Assembly (NCBI GenBank): GCA_024692905.1
Contig: JAILLY010000083.1
Coordinates: 21,275 to 85,274 of the forward strand
From: Lachnospiraceae bacterium
GTDB lineage: Bacteria; Bacillota; Clostridia; Lachnospirales; Lachnospiraceae
Direction: 5' to 3'
DNA length: 64,000 bases
The position numbers were made by a program, and so were the translations under genes. Under the pieces are notes generated by a model. It worked only from the letters and a program-made list of their open reading frames with translations. It searched no databases and was not told where the DNA came from. Positions 17,973-27,003 of the stretch are shown here, in pieces (position 1 is the first letter of the stretch; each line of letters starts with the position of its first letter).

Positions 17973-18644
17973 TCAGTCCATGAACAGTTCGGGTTTACTC
18001 TTCATAAGTTCCTCTATATCACTCTTAAAATAGGATATATGCTTATACAGAAGCGTCCTGTAGCTCTCCTTGTCCTTCTGCTCGATGCACTTTATCAGCT
18101 GGCTGTGTGCATTAAGGGTCCTGTCTTTATTGACATTCTCCATATCTATCAGAAGACGGATCCTGTTATAGTGTGTCATCGAATTGGACGCAAGCTCGGA
18201 TGCGAGCTTCTGGCCGGCAACTATATAGGCAACGGTATGGAACTCATTATCACACATCAGATATTCGTATATCATACCGGGATCCCTCATCTTGGCCGCA
18301 ACCCTGCGCATGTTCTCGTTAAATTCCCTCATGGTCTCGATATCAGCCTCCGTGACATGTTCAAACAGTCCGTCGACCACACCCATCTCAAGAGTCCTTC
18401 TGACAAACCATTCCTGCTCGGCACGGTCAACATCTATCTTGGATATGACCGATCCCGACTGAGGGTATATGTCAATAAGTGCTTCCCTTTCAAGCTTGAC
18501 TATCGCTTCACGCGCCGGCGTCCTGCTGACATTGTAACGTTCGGCTATCTTCGCGGCGGATACGGGTTCACCCGGCATGAGCTCAAGAGTCATGATATCT
18601 CTTTTCAGGTTCTCATATGTCTGCATGTTTAACGAATTATTCAT
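17973..18644 (-). CDS. GntR-family transcriptional regulator, FadR subfamily
   Basis: A 223-residue regulator with an N-terminal winged helix (about residues 5-72, including KIAERYNVSRTPAREAIVKLE, the recognition helix) and an all-helical C-terminal FCD effector domain (about 80-215) containing the His/Asp residues that usually bind a metal and an organic acid. FadR-type members frequently govern uronate genes (ExuR, UxuR and UxaR-like roles). It is the first gene of the minus-strand run and is preceded by two copies of the palindrome also found before dctP, suggesting autoregulation. An intermediate of the pathway, such as a uronate or KDG, is the likely inducer by inference. A GGAGAGG site precedes the ATG. 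Confidence 0.9.
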   Translation of the reverse strand: MNNSLNMQTYENLKRDIMTLELMPGEPVSAAKIAERYNVSRTPAREAIVKLEREALIDIYPQSGSVISKIDVDRAEQEWFVRRTLEMGVVDGLFEHVTEADIETMREFNENMRRVAAKMRDPGMIYEYLMCDNEFHTVAYIVAGQKLASELASNSMTHYNRIRLLIDMENVNKDRTLNAHSQLIKCIEQKDKESYRTLLYKHISYFKSDIEELMKSKPELFMD

Positions 18645-18696
18645 ATATCCTCTCCTTTACCTTCCTTTCTCCCACAGTAAAAGTACGGTTATAGTT

Positions 18697-18762
18697 AATA
18701 TATCACGCTGACATGTTAGTGGTAAAGACGGAATATTTCACATAATACAACTAACATTTTAG
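18697..18762 (-). promoter_or_regulatory. GntR-gene promoter with two palindromic operators
   Basis: On the minus strand, TTTACC (18721-18726) and TATATT (18697-18702) are separated by 18 bases. CTGACATGTTAG (18708-18719) sits inside the spacer and CTAACATTTTAG (18751-18762) lies 25 bases upstream of the -35. All three distances equal those of the dctP promoter, and the bases around the upstream site are nearly identical in both. The region also lies 90-145 bases upstream of the divergent plus-strand gene at 18852, so it could influence that as well. Confidence 0.72.
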
Positions 18763-18851
18763 TGAAAGATGACGATAAGTGATTTTGTTTACAAACCGTA
18801 TTACGTTATGTTATTTTTTAAATGTAGTATTTTATCATTGGGTAATATGCC

Positions 18852-19898
18852 ATGAAGAGAAAAACAGCTTACATACTGCTTATCTGCCTGACTTTTCTGT
18901 GTATAACGTTATGTCCGGCATGCAGCGGCAAAAAAGATAATAATGCGCCCCTTCCCATCTCTCATTTTGAACCTTTGAATGAGATAAAGGCCGGGCGGAA
19001 GAATGTTTACCTTATCATAAAGGTAATGGATTCGAGTTATTGGAAGGTCATCGTAAACGGTGCCAGGGATGCGGGCGAGGTCCTTGACTGTAACATATAT
19101 TACGGCGGGACCACAATAGAGACCGACTGGGAAGGCCAGCAGGTCCTTATAAACGAGGCTCTCGAATCCAAGGCCGATGCCATGATCATTGCACCGGACG
19201 ATTCTATCGAGCTTGCCGCCGATATAAACAGGATCCACGATCTCGGCAAACCCGTCGTGCTCATCGATACCGCAGCCAATACCAACAGTTTCGATATCTG
19301 CTATATGACCGATAATCTGCTCGCAGGCCAGCAGGCTGCCGCCGAAATGCTAAACCAGCTTAAGAGAACGGGCCACGACACTGAAGCCGTATTAAGCGTG
19401 GGGATCATGGTGGGATCCGCGAAATCCCAGACGATAAACGAGCGTCTTGCGGGCTTCTATAAATACTGGACCGAGAACGCCCCTGAGAAATGGACCATCA
19501 TATCCGATATCATGAACTGTAACGGTAAGGTGGATCTGGGGTTTGACCTTGCAAGGGATTTTCTTAAACAGCATCCGGAAACGGCAGGATTATACGGCAC
19601 GAACAACGGTCCTACACGCGCAATATGCGGTGTCGTAAAGGAACAGTCAAGGACCGATCTTGTAGTTGTCGGTTTTGACTATTCGGATGAAATGAAGGAA
19701 CTTATAGAGCTTCCCGAATACCCGGCCTCCACCATGCTGCAGCGTCAGTATGACATGGGAAACCTTGCGGTGGGATCTGTCATGGATCTGCTAAACGGCG
19801 ATACTCCCCCGCTTAAATTTGTGGATACCGGAGTCGTAACCGTAAATACGGATACCCTCTCGGACCCCGAAGTTACCGAGGTTCTTGAACGCAACTAG
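18852..19898 (+). CDS. Sugar-type periplasmic-binding lipoprotein paired with a diguanylate cyclase
   Basis: A 348-residue lipoprotein with signal peptide and lipobox CPAC (Cys24), then a type I periplasmic binding fold of the ribose/xylose class: NVYLIIKVMDSSYWKVIVNGARDAG, KADAMIIAPDDS, KPVVLIDTAAN, and later GLYGTNNGPTRAICGVV and VVVGFDYSDEM. No permease or ATPase is adjacent. The next gene begins six bases after the stop and encodes a membrane GGDEF protein, so this is probably a sensory binding protein rather than a transport component. It is divergent from the GntR regulator, with operators in between. The ligand is unknown; a sugar or sugar acid is likely. Confidence 0.83.
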   Translation: MKRKTAYILLICLTFLCITLCPACSGKKDNNAPLPISHFEPLNEIKAGRKNVYLIIKVMDSSYWKVIVNGARDAGEVLDCNIYYGGTTIETDWEGQQVLINEALESKADAMIIAPDDSIELAADINRIHDLGKPVVLIDTAANTNSFDICYMTDNLLAGQQAAAEMLNQLKRTGHDTEAVLSVGIMVGSAKSQTINERLAGFYKYWTENAPEKWTIISDIMNCNGKVDLGFDLARDFLKQHPETAGLYGTNNGPTRAICGVVKEQSRTDLVVVGFDYSDEMKELIELPEYPASTMLQRQYDMGNLAVGSVMDLLNGDTPPLKFVDTGVVTVNTDTLSDPEVTEVLERN

Positions 19899-19904
19899 GA
19901 AGAC

Positions 19905-21521
19905 ATGAAGAGAAAAGCAGGAAACGTAATAAGACCCAAAAACACAAATGACGAAAAAGACATAAGCTTTATCAAGGGCGGACGTTCATTTTACATGACC
20001 CTGATCTTATGCCTTATCATATTCTTTGCGGCCATAGCCCTGCTCATCGCCGCTTTCAACAGGCTTATCTCAAGGCATGACCAGAAGCTTTCGGGTGAGA
20101 TCTGCACTCTTATGTCCGAAAAGATGAACTCTTCGATCGAATTCATGACAGAGACCACGCACGGCATGGCCAGTGTCTTATCCGCGCAGGCTTTTAACTC
20201 ACCCAAAGATATATACAATGTATTAAAAGGAAACACGAAAGCCGATTACTTAAGTGTAGGTTTCATAGATGCGGCAATGCATATTTACGCGACCCCGGAG
20301 GAAATGGAGGAGTTTGAAAAATGGGAGCTCCTTGAAACAGCCAAGGTTGCCCATCCGGTATCGATGTCCGCACCCTACCGCTCTTCGGTCTTCGGTCAGC
20401 CCGTTATCACCCTGTTTTCCGATTTTCAATACGGAAACAACCAGCGCGGATATATGTTTACCACTTATCTGCTCAAGGATCTCCAGGAAGTTGCAGTGAC
20501 CGAATCACTGGGAGACAAGATAGAGATATGGCTCATGGATGCCAACTCCGCCAACACGATACAGTGCGTAGGTGCCGACGAACATGCTACCGGAAGCTGG
20601 ACAAATGCCTATCTTACGATGCAGAACGTAAGCCGCAAAGATGTTAATGTTTACGAAGACTGGCTTAAAAGGGTACGTAATCTTGAGGATAACATAGGCA
20701 CATCCTATTCAACGTCCGAAACCTTCTATTCGCAGTACTGCTCGAAGATCTCAAGTCTTCCCGGATGGTATGTCGTTGTAAGAATACCCGGAGATGCACT
20801 CTCTGCGACCATGACCGCCTTCAGGACCTACATATTCCTGTTCCTGGCCGTACTGCTCGTGGTCGTCATCGTGCTCATCGGAAACATGTACCGGTTATCA
20901 AAGAGAGATAACGAAATGCTCAAGAGCTTATCGATACATGATCCCCTTACCGGAGCCTTTAACCGCAGGGCCTTCGATCTTGCGGCCGAAAAGCTTCTGT
21001 TCCGCGGAAAGAACAGCGGAAGGAGCTGCGCTCTCATATTCTTTGATATCGATTATTTCAAGCAGGTAAACGACCAGTTCGGACATGATGCCGGTGACCA
21101 GCTTCTTATAGCCTTCTGCGATGCTCTCAGGAAGAACTTCTCAGACACAGGTATAATCGCCAGATTCGGCGGTGATGAATTCGTAGTACTTACAGAAATG
21201 GAAAATATCCGTGCCATAGCATCAAAGCTTGACCAGACGACAGAAGATGTTCATGCCATCGACCTTAATGATGACAAGCATGAAGGCCGGGGATTCATGA
21301 TAAGCTTCTCGGCGGGTGCGGCAAATTTCCCCGATGACTCGGCTGATCTGTCCGGTCTTAAGAAATGTGCGGATGCCGCCCTTTACGAAACAAAGGAGAA
21401 GGGACGGAATGGCTATCTGTGGTACAGCGAGATAGGATCCTCCGCCCCTCCGAAGAAGAAAGTAGTGAAAAAAATAATCCGAAAGAAGATCATCAAAAAA
21501 ACAGTGAAAACCCAGGATTAA
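19905..21521 (+). CDS. Membrane diguanylate cyclase with extracytoplasmic sensor domain
   Basis: A 538-residue signalling enzyme. One transmembrane helix spans about residues 27-52, a large extracytoplasmic domain of Cache-like size about 53-300, a second helix about 303-328, and a GGDEF domain about 338-500. The active site is R420-FGGDEF, with the substrate-site LTGAFNRRAFD and FDIDYFKQVND motifs intact, so c-di-GMP synthesis is expected. The usual RxxD inhibitory site nine residues before GGDEF is absent (FSDTGIIA instead). The last 30 residues form an extraordinary Lys/Ile-rich basic tail after APPKKK. Coupling to the preceding binding protein would let an external solute set c-di-GMP, as in NspS/MbaA-type pairs. 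The stop overlaps the convergent esterase stop by four bases. Confidence 0.88.
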   Translation: MKRKAGNVIRPKNTNDEKDISFIKGGRSFYMTLILCLIIFFAAIALLIAAFNRLISRHDQKLSGEICTLMSEKMNSSIEFMTETTHGMASVLSAQAFNSPKDIYNVLKGNTKADYLSVGFIDAAMHIYATPEEMEEFEKWELLETAKVAHPVSMSAPYRSSVFGQPVITLFSDFQYGNNQRGYMFTTYLLKDLQEVAVTESLGDKIEIWLMDANSANTIQCVGADEHATGSWTNAYLTMQNVSRKDVNVYEDWLKRVRNLEDNIGTSYSTSETFYSQYCSKISSLPGWYVVVRIPGDALSATMTAFRTYIFLFLAVLLVVVIVLIGNMYRLSKRDNEMLKSLSIHDPLTGAFNRRAFDLAAEKLLFRGKNSGRSCALIFFDIDYFKQVNDQFGHDAGDQLLIAFCDALRKNFSDTGIIARFGGDEFVVLTEMENIRAIASKLDQTTEDVHAIDLNDDKHEGRGFMISFSAGAANFPDDSADLSGLKKCADAALYETKEKGRNGYLWYSEIGSSAPPKKKVVKKIIRKKIIKKTVKTQD

Positions 21522-23452
21522 AGCTTATATATGCCCGGGCTCATCGGGAGGCCTTCCGAATTATAGATAAGCGCCCCGCTGTTGCTCTGGGCATAGCAAT
21601 ATCTTATCTCCCGTGCCGAACGGTTCAGTCCGGGCACATTAAGGATGAGCTTATCCTTTGCGGCACTTACCGCGGCCCTTAAATGATTCCCCGCATCATC
21701 GACTATATACATATCGGTGACCTTTAAGTCATCTCCCTTTCCGTTTGCGGCTTTTATCACGATCCCGTCCGAAACATGAGACATACTGAGTGTTATTACC
21801 GCACCGTCAGCGCTCTTGACACATACGGATTTCTCGATCCTCGGTCCGCTGTATTCAATATCCGTTCCGCAGCGAAAATGTGCGGCGACAAGCGCAAGCC
21901 TTCTGCCGAGTTCCTTCTTTCCGACCGGATGAAGATCGTTATCCTCTCCGAGATCTATCGCCGTAACACTTTCGCAGTCTTTGATCTGCTCTCCGAGCGC
22001 ACGGAGCGTTTCCCTCATCCTCTGCCATGCCTCGCTGCAGGGATCGTTATCTATCGTAAAATTCGGAAGCTGGACAATAGAGGCAAACAGGGTCTCATCA
22101 TCCCATTCCTTCCTGTATCCGTCGATCATACGCAAAAACAGATCCTTATAAAGCCCGGTCTCCTCACAGTCCGACTCTCCCTGATACCAGTTAAAGCCGC
22201 CTATCGTATATTTATGGCAGGGAGCGGTCATGGCATTATAAAGCCCGACCGGCTTCCAGCTCACGAAATTCTGCCTGTAAAATTCAACATCGGTGACAGC
22301 ACCCACACGATACTTCCATTCACCGGTAAGATCGATAGAATACTCTTCATCAAACAGCTTGTATTCCTTGCCCGGTGTAAACCTCGCAGCCGAATGCACC
22401 GCGCCGGGAAAACCCTCAAGGTATTCGCAGTTCATCCTTACCGTGACCGTATTTCTGCCTTCACGAAGAAGACCTTCGGGTATATCATACTTTCTCGGAG
22501 GATACTGGTAATCGGTCTGCCCGACATAAACACCGTTTACGTAGGTCTTATCGCTGTCAACTATTGTCCCAAGCCACAACTTCGCGCTCTTCCCGGCCAT
22601 CTTTGCGGGAACGTTAAATGACTTCCTAAACCAGATACATCCGAACATATCTCCTATTTCGGTATCCTTAAAGAACGCGGGCAGCGTGATCTCCTTCCAT
22701 TCCCTGTCATCCGTATCATCGGATTCCCAGTGTTCCTTAAGCCCCTCATCCATGGCATCGACCATCGCATGCCAATCGTCCATGCCCTTTATATTTGCCT
22801 CATTTACGGCATCACGGACGGCCTTTGGTGCATACTCATCCGCAATGGCAAGCTTATCATCATACCCTTTCAGCATTTCGCGGCTCATCCAGCATTCGAT
22901 CTTCGAACCGCCGAGGCTTGCATCAATAAATCCCACCGGTATGCCGGTCAGTATATTCAATTCCTTTGCAAAGAAATATGCGGTTGCGGAAAAAGACCCC
23001 AGATACGATCTGTCCGGCCTTCTCCAGCATCCGGTACGGACCTCATCAAGCGGTGCGGTAAAATCAACATCCTCGGTTATCTTGAATTCACGTACATTCG
23101 GATAGTCACACTCGTCAAATTCTTCGGGATACCTGTCCTTAACCCTGTCCATCGGAAGCTCCATATTGGACTGGCCGGAACACAGCCACACCTCACCGAC
23201 AAGGACATCCGATACAGTAAACGACTCATCTGCATCGTCACATACGGTGACAGTATACGGGCCGCCGAAAGGTACAGGTTCGAGCCATACCTCAAAGCGG
23301 CCGTTTGGATCCGTAACGGTCTTATATACGTCATCGATGAACGAGACCGTGATGTTCCTGCCCGGAACGTCATAACCCCATATATGATTCTTTCTGTCTC
23401 TCTGAAGTACCATGCCGTCGCTTATAAGCCTCGGCAGTCTGAGATTGCTCAT
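21518..23452 (-). CDS. Sialate O-acetylesterase-like carbohydrate esterase
   Basis: A 644-residue SGNH-type esterase. An N-terminal beta domain (RLISDGMVLQRD) precedes the catalytic part, which starts with VWLCSGQSNMELPM carrying the nucleophile Ser, and a GH2-like sugar-binding insert (IWFRKSFNVPAKMAGKSAKLWLG) splits the catalytic domain; YQGESDCEE and DLHPVGKKELGRR complete it. No signal peptide is visible, so it should act inside the cell on imported oligosaccharides. The frame allows a GTG three codons earlier, but GGTGGGAG just before the ATG at 23452 favours that start. Placed after a GH43 gene, deacetylation of xylo- or arabinoxylo-oligosaccharides is more likely than of sialic acid. 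Confidence 0.85.
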   Translation of the reverse strand: MSNLRLPRLISDGMVLQRDRKNHIWGYDVPGRNITVSFIDDVYKTVTDPNGRFEVWLEPVPFGGPYTVTVCDDADESFTVSDVLVGEVWLCSGQSNMELPMDRVKDRYPEEFDECDYPNVREFKITEDVDFTAPLDEVRTGCWRRPDRSYLGSFSATAYFFAKELNILTGIPVGFIDASLGGSKIECWMSREMLKGYDDKLAIADEYAPKAVRDAVNEANIKGMDDWHAMVDAMDEGLKEHWESDDTDDREWKEITLPAFFKDTEIGDMFGCIWFRKSFNVPAKMAGKSAKLWLGTIVDSDKTYVNGVYVGQTDYQYPPRKYDIPEGLLREGRNTVTVRMNCEYLEGFPGAVHSAARFTPGKEYKLFDEEYSIDLTGEWKYRVGAVTDVEFYRQNFVSWKPVGLYNAMTAPCHKYTIGGFNWYQGESDCEETGLYKDLFLRMIDGYRKEWDDETLFASIVQLPNFTIDNDPCSEAWQRMRETLRALGEQIKDCESVTAIDLGEDNDLHPVGKKELGRRLALVAAHFRCGTDIEYSGPRIEKSVCVKSADGAVITLSMSHVSDGIVIKAANGKGDDLKVTDMYIVDDAGNHLRAAVSAAKDKLILNVPGLNRSAREIRYCYAQSNSGALIYNSEGLPMSPGIYKL

Positions 23453-23485
23453 ATCTCCCACCTTTTGATCCTTCCGCCGGAAACC

Positions 23486-25024
23486 TTAGATCAGTTCAAA
23501 ATCCAGAAGATGAAGGTTACTCTCACCCCTGAACACAAAATACAGCGCGTAGATACCGTCCTCTATATCAACGTTTCCCTCGTATCTTGTGAAATTATTC
23601 CTTGAAGTAACGGGTATGCTCCCGATAAGTTTCCTTTTCCCGGGCTCGTCCCTTCGCGATGCATATATCTCCATCCGGCCGCGCCCGTAGCCCTTTGCTC
23701 TTATCGCAATGCTCTTAAGGCCTTTTATATCAAAGTACTTGAAACCGGCGACAACTCCGTCCCTTATATTGGAAATGTAGGAGTGTATCCCCTTATCAAG
23801 TCCGCTCGAAGTATCAATGATATCGGGCCTTGATATCTTATCAAACTCATCCGGGTCAACATCCGAATGATCCTGTACTATCCTGGGATATCTGTCTTCA
23901 AGCCATCCGATCCAGGGGATCAGCATATGGCGCGGCTTAAATACATCATATACATTAAGATCATCCCTGTTTTCATCCTCCGAAAGATAAAGGCTGCATG
24001 CAATATAAGCAGGATAAACGCCGGTACCCTTAAGAGGCGTTCCCTGACAGGAGGTTATCTCAGCCTGAACGATGCTTCCGTCTCCCGAAATGCTTATCCT
24101 TTCTATGCATCCCTGACGGCTGTAATTATGGCCGTTTGTATGTCTGTGATAGAATATATACCACTCTCCGTTTATGAATTCCATGCTTCCGTGGTTATTT
24201 GCGTACGGAACGGAAGGCATCGAAGCCTTCTTATAGGTATCAATGCCGATATCGCAGTTGCTGACTATGACCCCTCCGTACTCAAACGGGCCCTCGGGAG
24301 AATCACCGAGAGCATAGCACAGCTCATGGTTTACGACTGATGAATAGATGAAATAATACCGTCCCTGTGCCTTTCTCATCGAAGGTGCTTCAAAGAACGG
24401 ATGCTCTTCAAATGACGTGCCCCTACAGTAACGTTCGCCCGGAGCGATAAATACCGGTGCCTTTACAACCGTGAGCATATCGCTGTCAAGAACAGTCAGC
24501 ATCGCGCCGTGCCTGTTAACGTCACCCGGGCCGCAGAAACCGGTATACAGATATGTAACACCGCCCTCGGTAAGGACTCCGGGATCGAACTGCGGTTCAT
24601 CACCCTCTCTCTCACCGAGAGCGGTTCCGTCCTTATAACGGACGAAACCGTAATATTCATACTTTCCCGCCGGCTCATCGCATACCGCAACGGATACACG
24701 CCCCATTGAGCTTAGCGAATAATAAAGATAATACCTGCCGTCGGGGCCGACGGTAACATCGGGCGCGTACAGATTTCCGTCAAGTTCACCGTTTGAGGGG
24801 TCCTGATTCTTCTTAAATATCACTCCCTCATATCTCCAGTCACCGAGATCGTTAACGGGGGCCGACCAGCATACATAGTCAAGTTCGCAGTAAACATCAC
24901 CGTTATACTTATCGTGTGAGCCGTACACATATACCCTGTCGCCGAACACATAGGGTTCACCGTCGGGTATATATTCGTACGAAGGCAGGTATGGATTAAG
25001 CGGCTGTTTAAACTCTGAAGCCAT
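23486..25024 (-). CDS. Glycoside hydrolase family 43 enzyme with C-terminal beta-sandwich
   Basis: A 512-residue protein. Residues about 10-320 form the five-blade propeller typical of GH43: DGEPYVFGDRVYVYGSHD, NLYAPDVTVGPDGRYYLYYS, PQFDPGVL and HPFFEAPSMRKAQGRYYFIYSS, the last holding the likely general-acid Glu, and NNHGSMEFINGEWYIFYHRH. About residues 385-512 look like a carbohydrate-binding beta-sandwich of the CBM6 kind. There is no signal peptide, so it would cleave arabinose or xylose residues intracellularly after import. AAGGAG six bases before the ATG overlaps the end of the upstream permease gene, showing coupled expression. Confidence 0.9.
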   Translation of the reverse strand: MASEFKQPLNPYLPSYEYIPDGEPYVFGDRVYVYGSHDKYNGDVYCELDYVCWSAPVNDLGDWRYEGVIFKKNQDPSNGELDGNLYAPDVTVGPDGRYYLYYSLSSMGRVSVAVCDEPAGKYEYYGFVRYKDGTALGEREGDEPQFDPGVLTEGGVTYLYTGFCGPGDVNRHGAMLTVLDSDMLTVVKAPVFIAPGERYCRGTSFEEHPFFEAPSMRKAQGRYYFIYSSVVNHELCYALGDSPEGPFEYGGVIVSNCDIGIDTYKKASMPSVPYANNHGSMEFINGEWYIFYHRHTNGHNYSRQGCIERISISGDGSIVQAEITSCQGTPLKGTGVYPAYIACSLYLSEDENRDDLNVYDVFKPRHMLIPWIGWLEDRYPRIVQDHSDVDPDEFDKISRPDIIDTSSGLDKGIHSYISNIRDGVVAGFKYFDIKGLKSIAIRAKGYGRGRMEIYASRRDEPGKRKLIGSIPVTSRNNFTRYEGNVDIEDGIYALYFVFRGESNLHLLDFELI

Positions 25025-25027
25025 TTA

Positions 25028-25927
25028 TCACTCCTTAACGCCGCCGATCGTAAGACCGGTTACGAAGTATCTCTGAAGGAACGGGTAGAGGCAGACGATG
25101 GGAAGCATCGTTACTACCGTTGCGGCGGCACGGATGGTCACCGGCGTGATGGTTGCCGCACCGTTCTTGGCGTTCTCGGCACTTCCGCTCTGCTGCATAA
25201 CCGATGAGAGGAGCTTCATAAGCTCATACTGAAGCGTTGTATACTTCGTCTTCATACGGTTATAGAGCATTGCATCAAACCATGAATTCCACTGCCACAC
25301 AGCGATGAAAAGCGCTATCGTCGCATATACAGGTTTACATAACGGCGATATGATGTCCTTGAATATCGTGAAATAACCTGCACCGTCAAGCTGGGCCGAT
25401 TCCTCAAGACTCTCGGGAATACCCTCCATATAGGTCCTCATAACAAGCATGTTGAAAGCGCTTATCATTCCGGGGATCCAGTAAACGTGGAAAGTTCCGG
25501 TAAGGCCGAGGTTCTTATACAGCAGGAAGATCGGGATCATACCGCCGTTAACATACATCGTTATTACCCAGAACAGCGAAAGACCTGACTTGAAAAGGAA
25601 CCTCTTACGGCTTACAACAAATGCAAGCAGCGCATTTGCGAACAGCGAAGTTAAGGTTGCCAGCACGGTCCTTCCCACAGTGATCTTCGCTCCCGTCCAG
25701 ATATTCTGCATCGCGAGAACCGTCTTGTAGTTCTTGAGCGAGAACTTGCGGGGCCATAAATAGATATTTCCTCTTACCGCATCTATACCGTCATTAAAGG
25801 ACAGCACAATCGTATTTAAAACAGGATAAAGCGTGATTATAACGAAGGAGGTTAAGAAAAGGAAAACTACGACCGCAAATATCTTATCGCTTATCGGTTT
25901 ACTTACTTTATATTCTTTATCATGCAT
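25028..25927 (-). CDS. ABC transporter permease, LplC/YtcP type
   Basis: A 299-residue integral membrane protein with six predicted helices and the EAA loop ESLEESAQLDGAGYFTIFKDIISPLCKP, which contacts the ATPase. The N-terminus and the ending YFVTGLTIGGVKE are characteristic of the YtcP/LplC branch of carbohydrate permeases. It partners the LplB-like permease 18 bases upstream and the lipoprotein at 27004-28734. No ATPase gene is present, as is usual for this class, which borrows a shared MsmK/UgpC-type ATPase encoded elsewhere. Confidence 0.93.
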   Translation of the reverse strand: MHDKEYKVSKPISDKIFAVVVFLFLTSFVIITLYPVLNTIVLSFNDGIDAVRGNIYLWPRKFSLKNYKTVLAMQNIWTGAKITVGRTVLATLTSLFANALLAFVVSRKRFLFKSGLSLFWVITMYVNGGMIPIFLLYKNLGLTGTFHVYWIPGMISAFNMLVMRTYMEGIPESLEESAQLDGAGYFTIFKDIISPLCKPVYATIALFIAVWQWNSWFDAMLYNRMKTKYTTLQYELMKLLSSVMQQSGSAENAKNGAATITPVTIRAAATVVTMLPIVCLYPFLQRYFVTGLTIGGVKE

Positions 25928-25944
25928 CTTTCCTTCCCTCCTTT

Positions 25945-26886
25945 CTAGAACAGTCTCTGTTCACTGTATCTCTTGGCAATCGCATTCGCAATGACTATGA
26001 GCAGGATACTTACCGCACTCTTGAACAGACCCGCAGCAGTACCGAGCGAATAGTCATTCTGGGAAATACCCCATTTCAGAACATAGATGTCGATCGTCTG
26101 GGATACCGACTGGACCAGACCGTTACCGAGGAGGTACTGAACCTCGAATCCGGCATTCAGTACGTTTCCGACATTCATAAGAAGAAGTATGAGGAATGTC
26201 GGTTTGATACCGGGAAGGGTTATATATCTTATCTTCTGTAACCTGTCCGCGCCGTCGATCGAGGCCGCTTCATAAAGAGCCGGGTCGATCGCGGTGATCG
26301 CCGCAAGATAGATTATCGCATTCCAACCTGTTTCCTTCCAGCATTGCGCAAATGCGACAATGGGCCAGAAGTATTTAGGAAACGCGAAGAAGTTGATTGC
26401 CTGCTTTATTATTCCGAACTTAAGTAAAAGATCGTTTACGATACCGGTCGCGGAAAGCGAATCATGGAGTATACCGGTAACTACTATCCATGAAAGGAAG
26501 TGAGGCAGATAGGATATGGTCTGAATGGGCTTCTTTAACCATGTCTTCCTTACTTCATTAAGTATTATCGCAAACAGGACCGCCATTATCGTAGTTGATA
26601 CGAGGTTGATGACACCCATCGCGAACGTATTTCTTATAACCTTTATAAATACGGCATCCTCAAAGAGGAATTTGAACTTGTCAAGACCCACGAACTTGGA
26701 TCCGAATATACCCTTCTTGGGCTTATAGTTCTCAAATGCCATGAGCCAGCCCGTAAGAGGCCAGTAATAGAATATGATACCGTAGACCACGATGAAGAAA
26801 GAAACTATCATTAAGAAGCTCTGCTTCTTCATTTCCTTCCACGTTACCTTCACCTTTTTGGTGTTCTCATTTTTTACCCGGGCCAT
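25945..26886 (-). CDS. ABC transporter permease, LplB type
   Basis: A 313-residue membrane protein with about six helices and an EAA loop (DPALYEAASIDGADRLQKIRYITLPGIKP). The YYWPLTGWLMAFENYKPKKG start and ending SEQRLF are typical of LplB-like permeases. It forms the channel with the LplC-like protein. It lies 117 bases after its solute-binding gene with a strong hairpin in between. Confidence 0.93.
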   Translation of the reverse strand: MARVKNENTKKVKVTWKEMKKQSFLMIVSFFIVVYGIIFYYWPLTGWLMAFENYKPKKGIFGSKFVGLDKFKFLFEDAVFIKVIRNTFAMGVINLVSTTIMAVLFAIILNEVRKTWLKKPIQTISYLPHFLSWIVVTGILHDSLSATGIVNDLLLKFGIIKQAINFFAFPKYFWPIVAFAQCWKETGWNAIIYLAAITAIDPALYEAASIDGADRLQKIRYITLPGIKPTFLILLLMNVGNVLNAGFEVQYLLGNGLVQSVSQTIDIYVLKWGISQNDYSLGTAAGLFKSAVSILLIVIANAIAKRYSEQRLF

Positions 26887-26937
26887 AATGATTCTCCTAT
26901 TATTATGGTTACACCTTTTTCTGATCTTCTTTAAAAA

Positions 26938-26975
26938 AGGGGCAGCAACCTCAAAGCCGCAAAGTTGCTGCCCCT
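26938..26975 (-). terminator. Rho-independent terminator between solute-binding protein and permease genes
   Basis: AGGGGCAGCAAC (26938-26949) and GTTGCTGCCCCT (26964-26975) form a perfect 12-bp stem; on the minus strand the last base is followed by a run of T residues (TTTTTTAAAG). It lies directly downstream of the lipoprotein gene and upstream of the permeases, so part of the transcripts should end here, giving more binding protein than permease. Confidence 0.85.
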
Positions 26976-27003
26976 ATTTATAATTGGTTCAAGAAAGCGC
27001 AGC

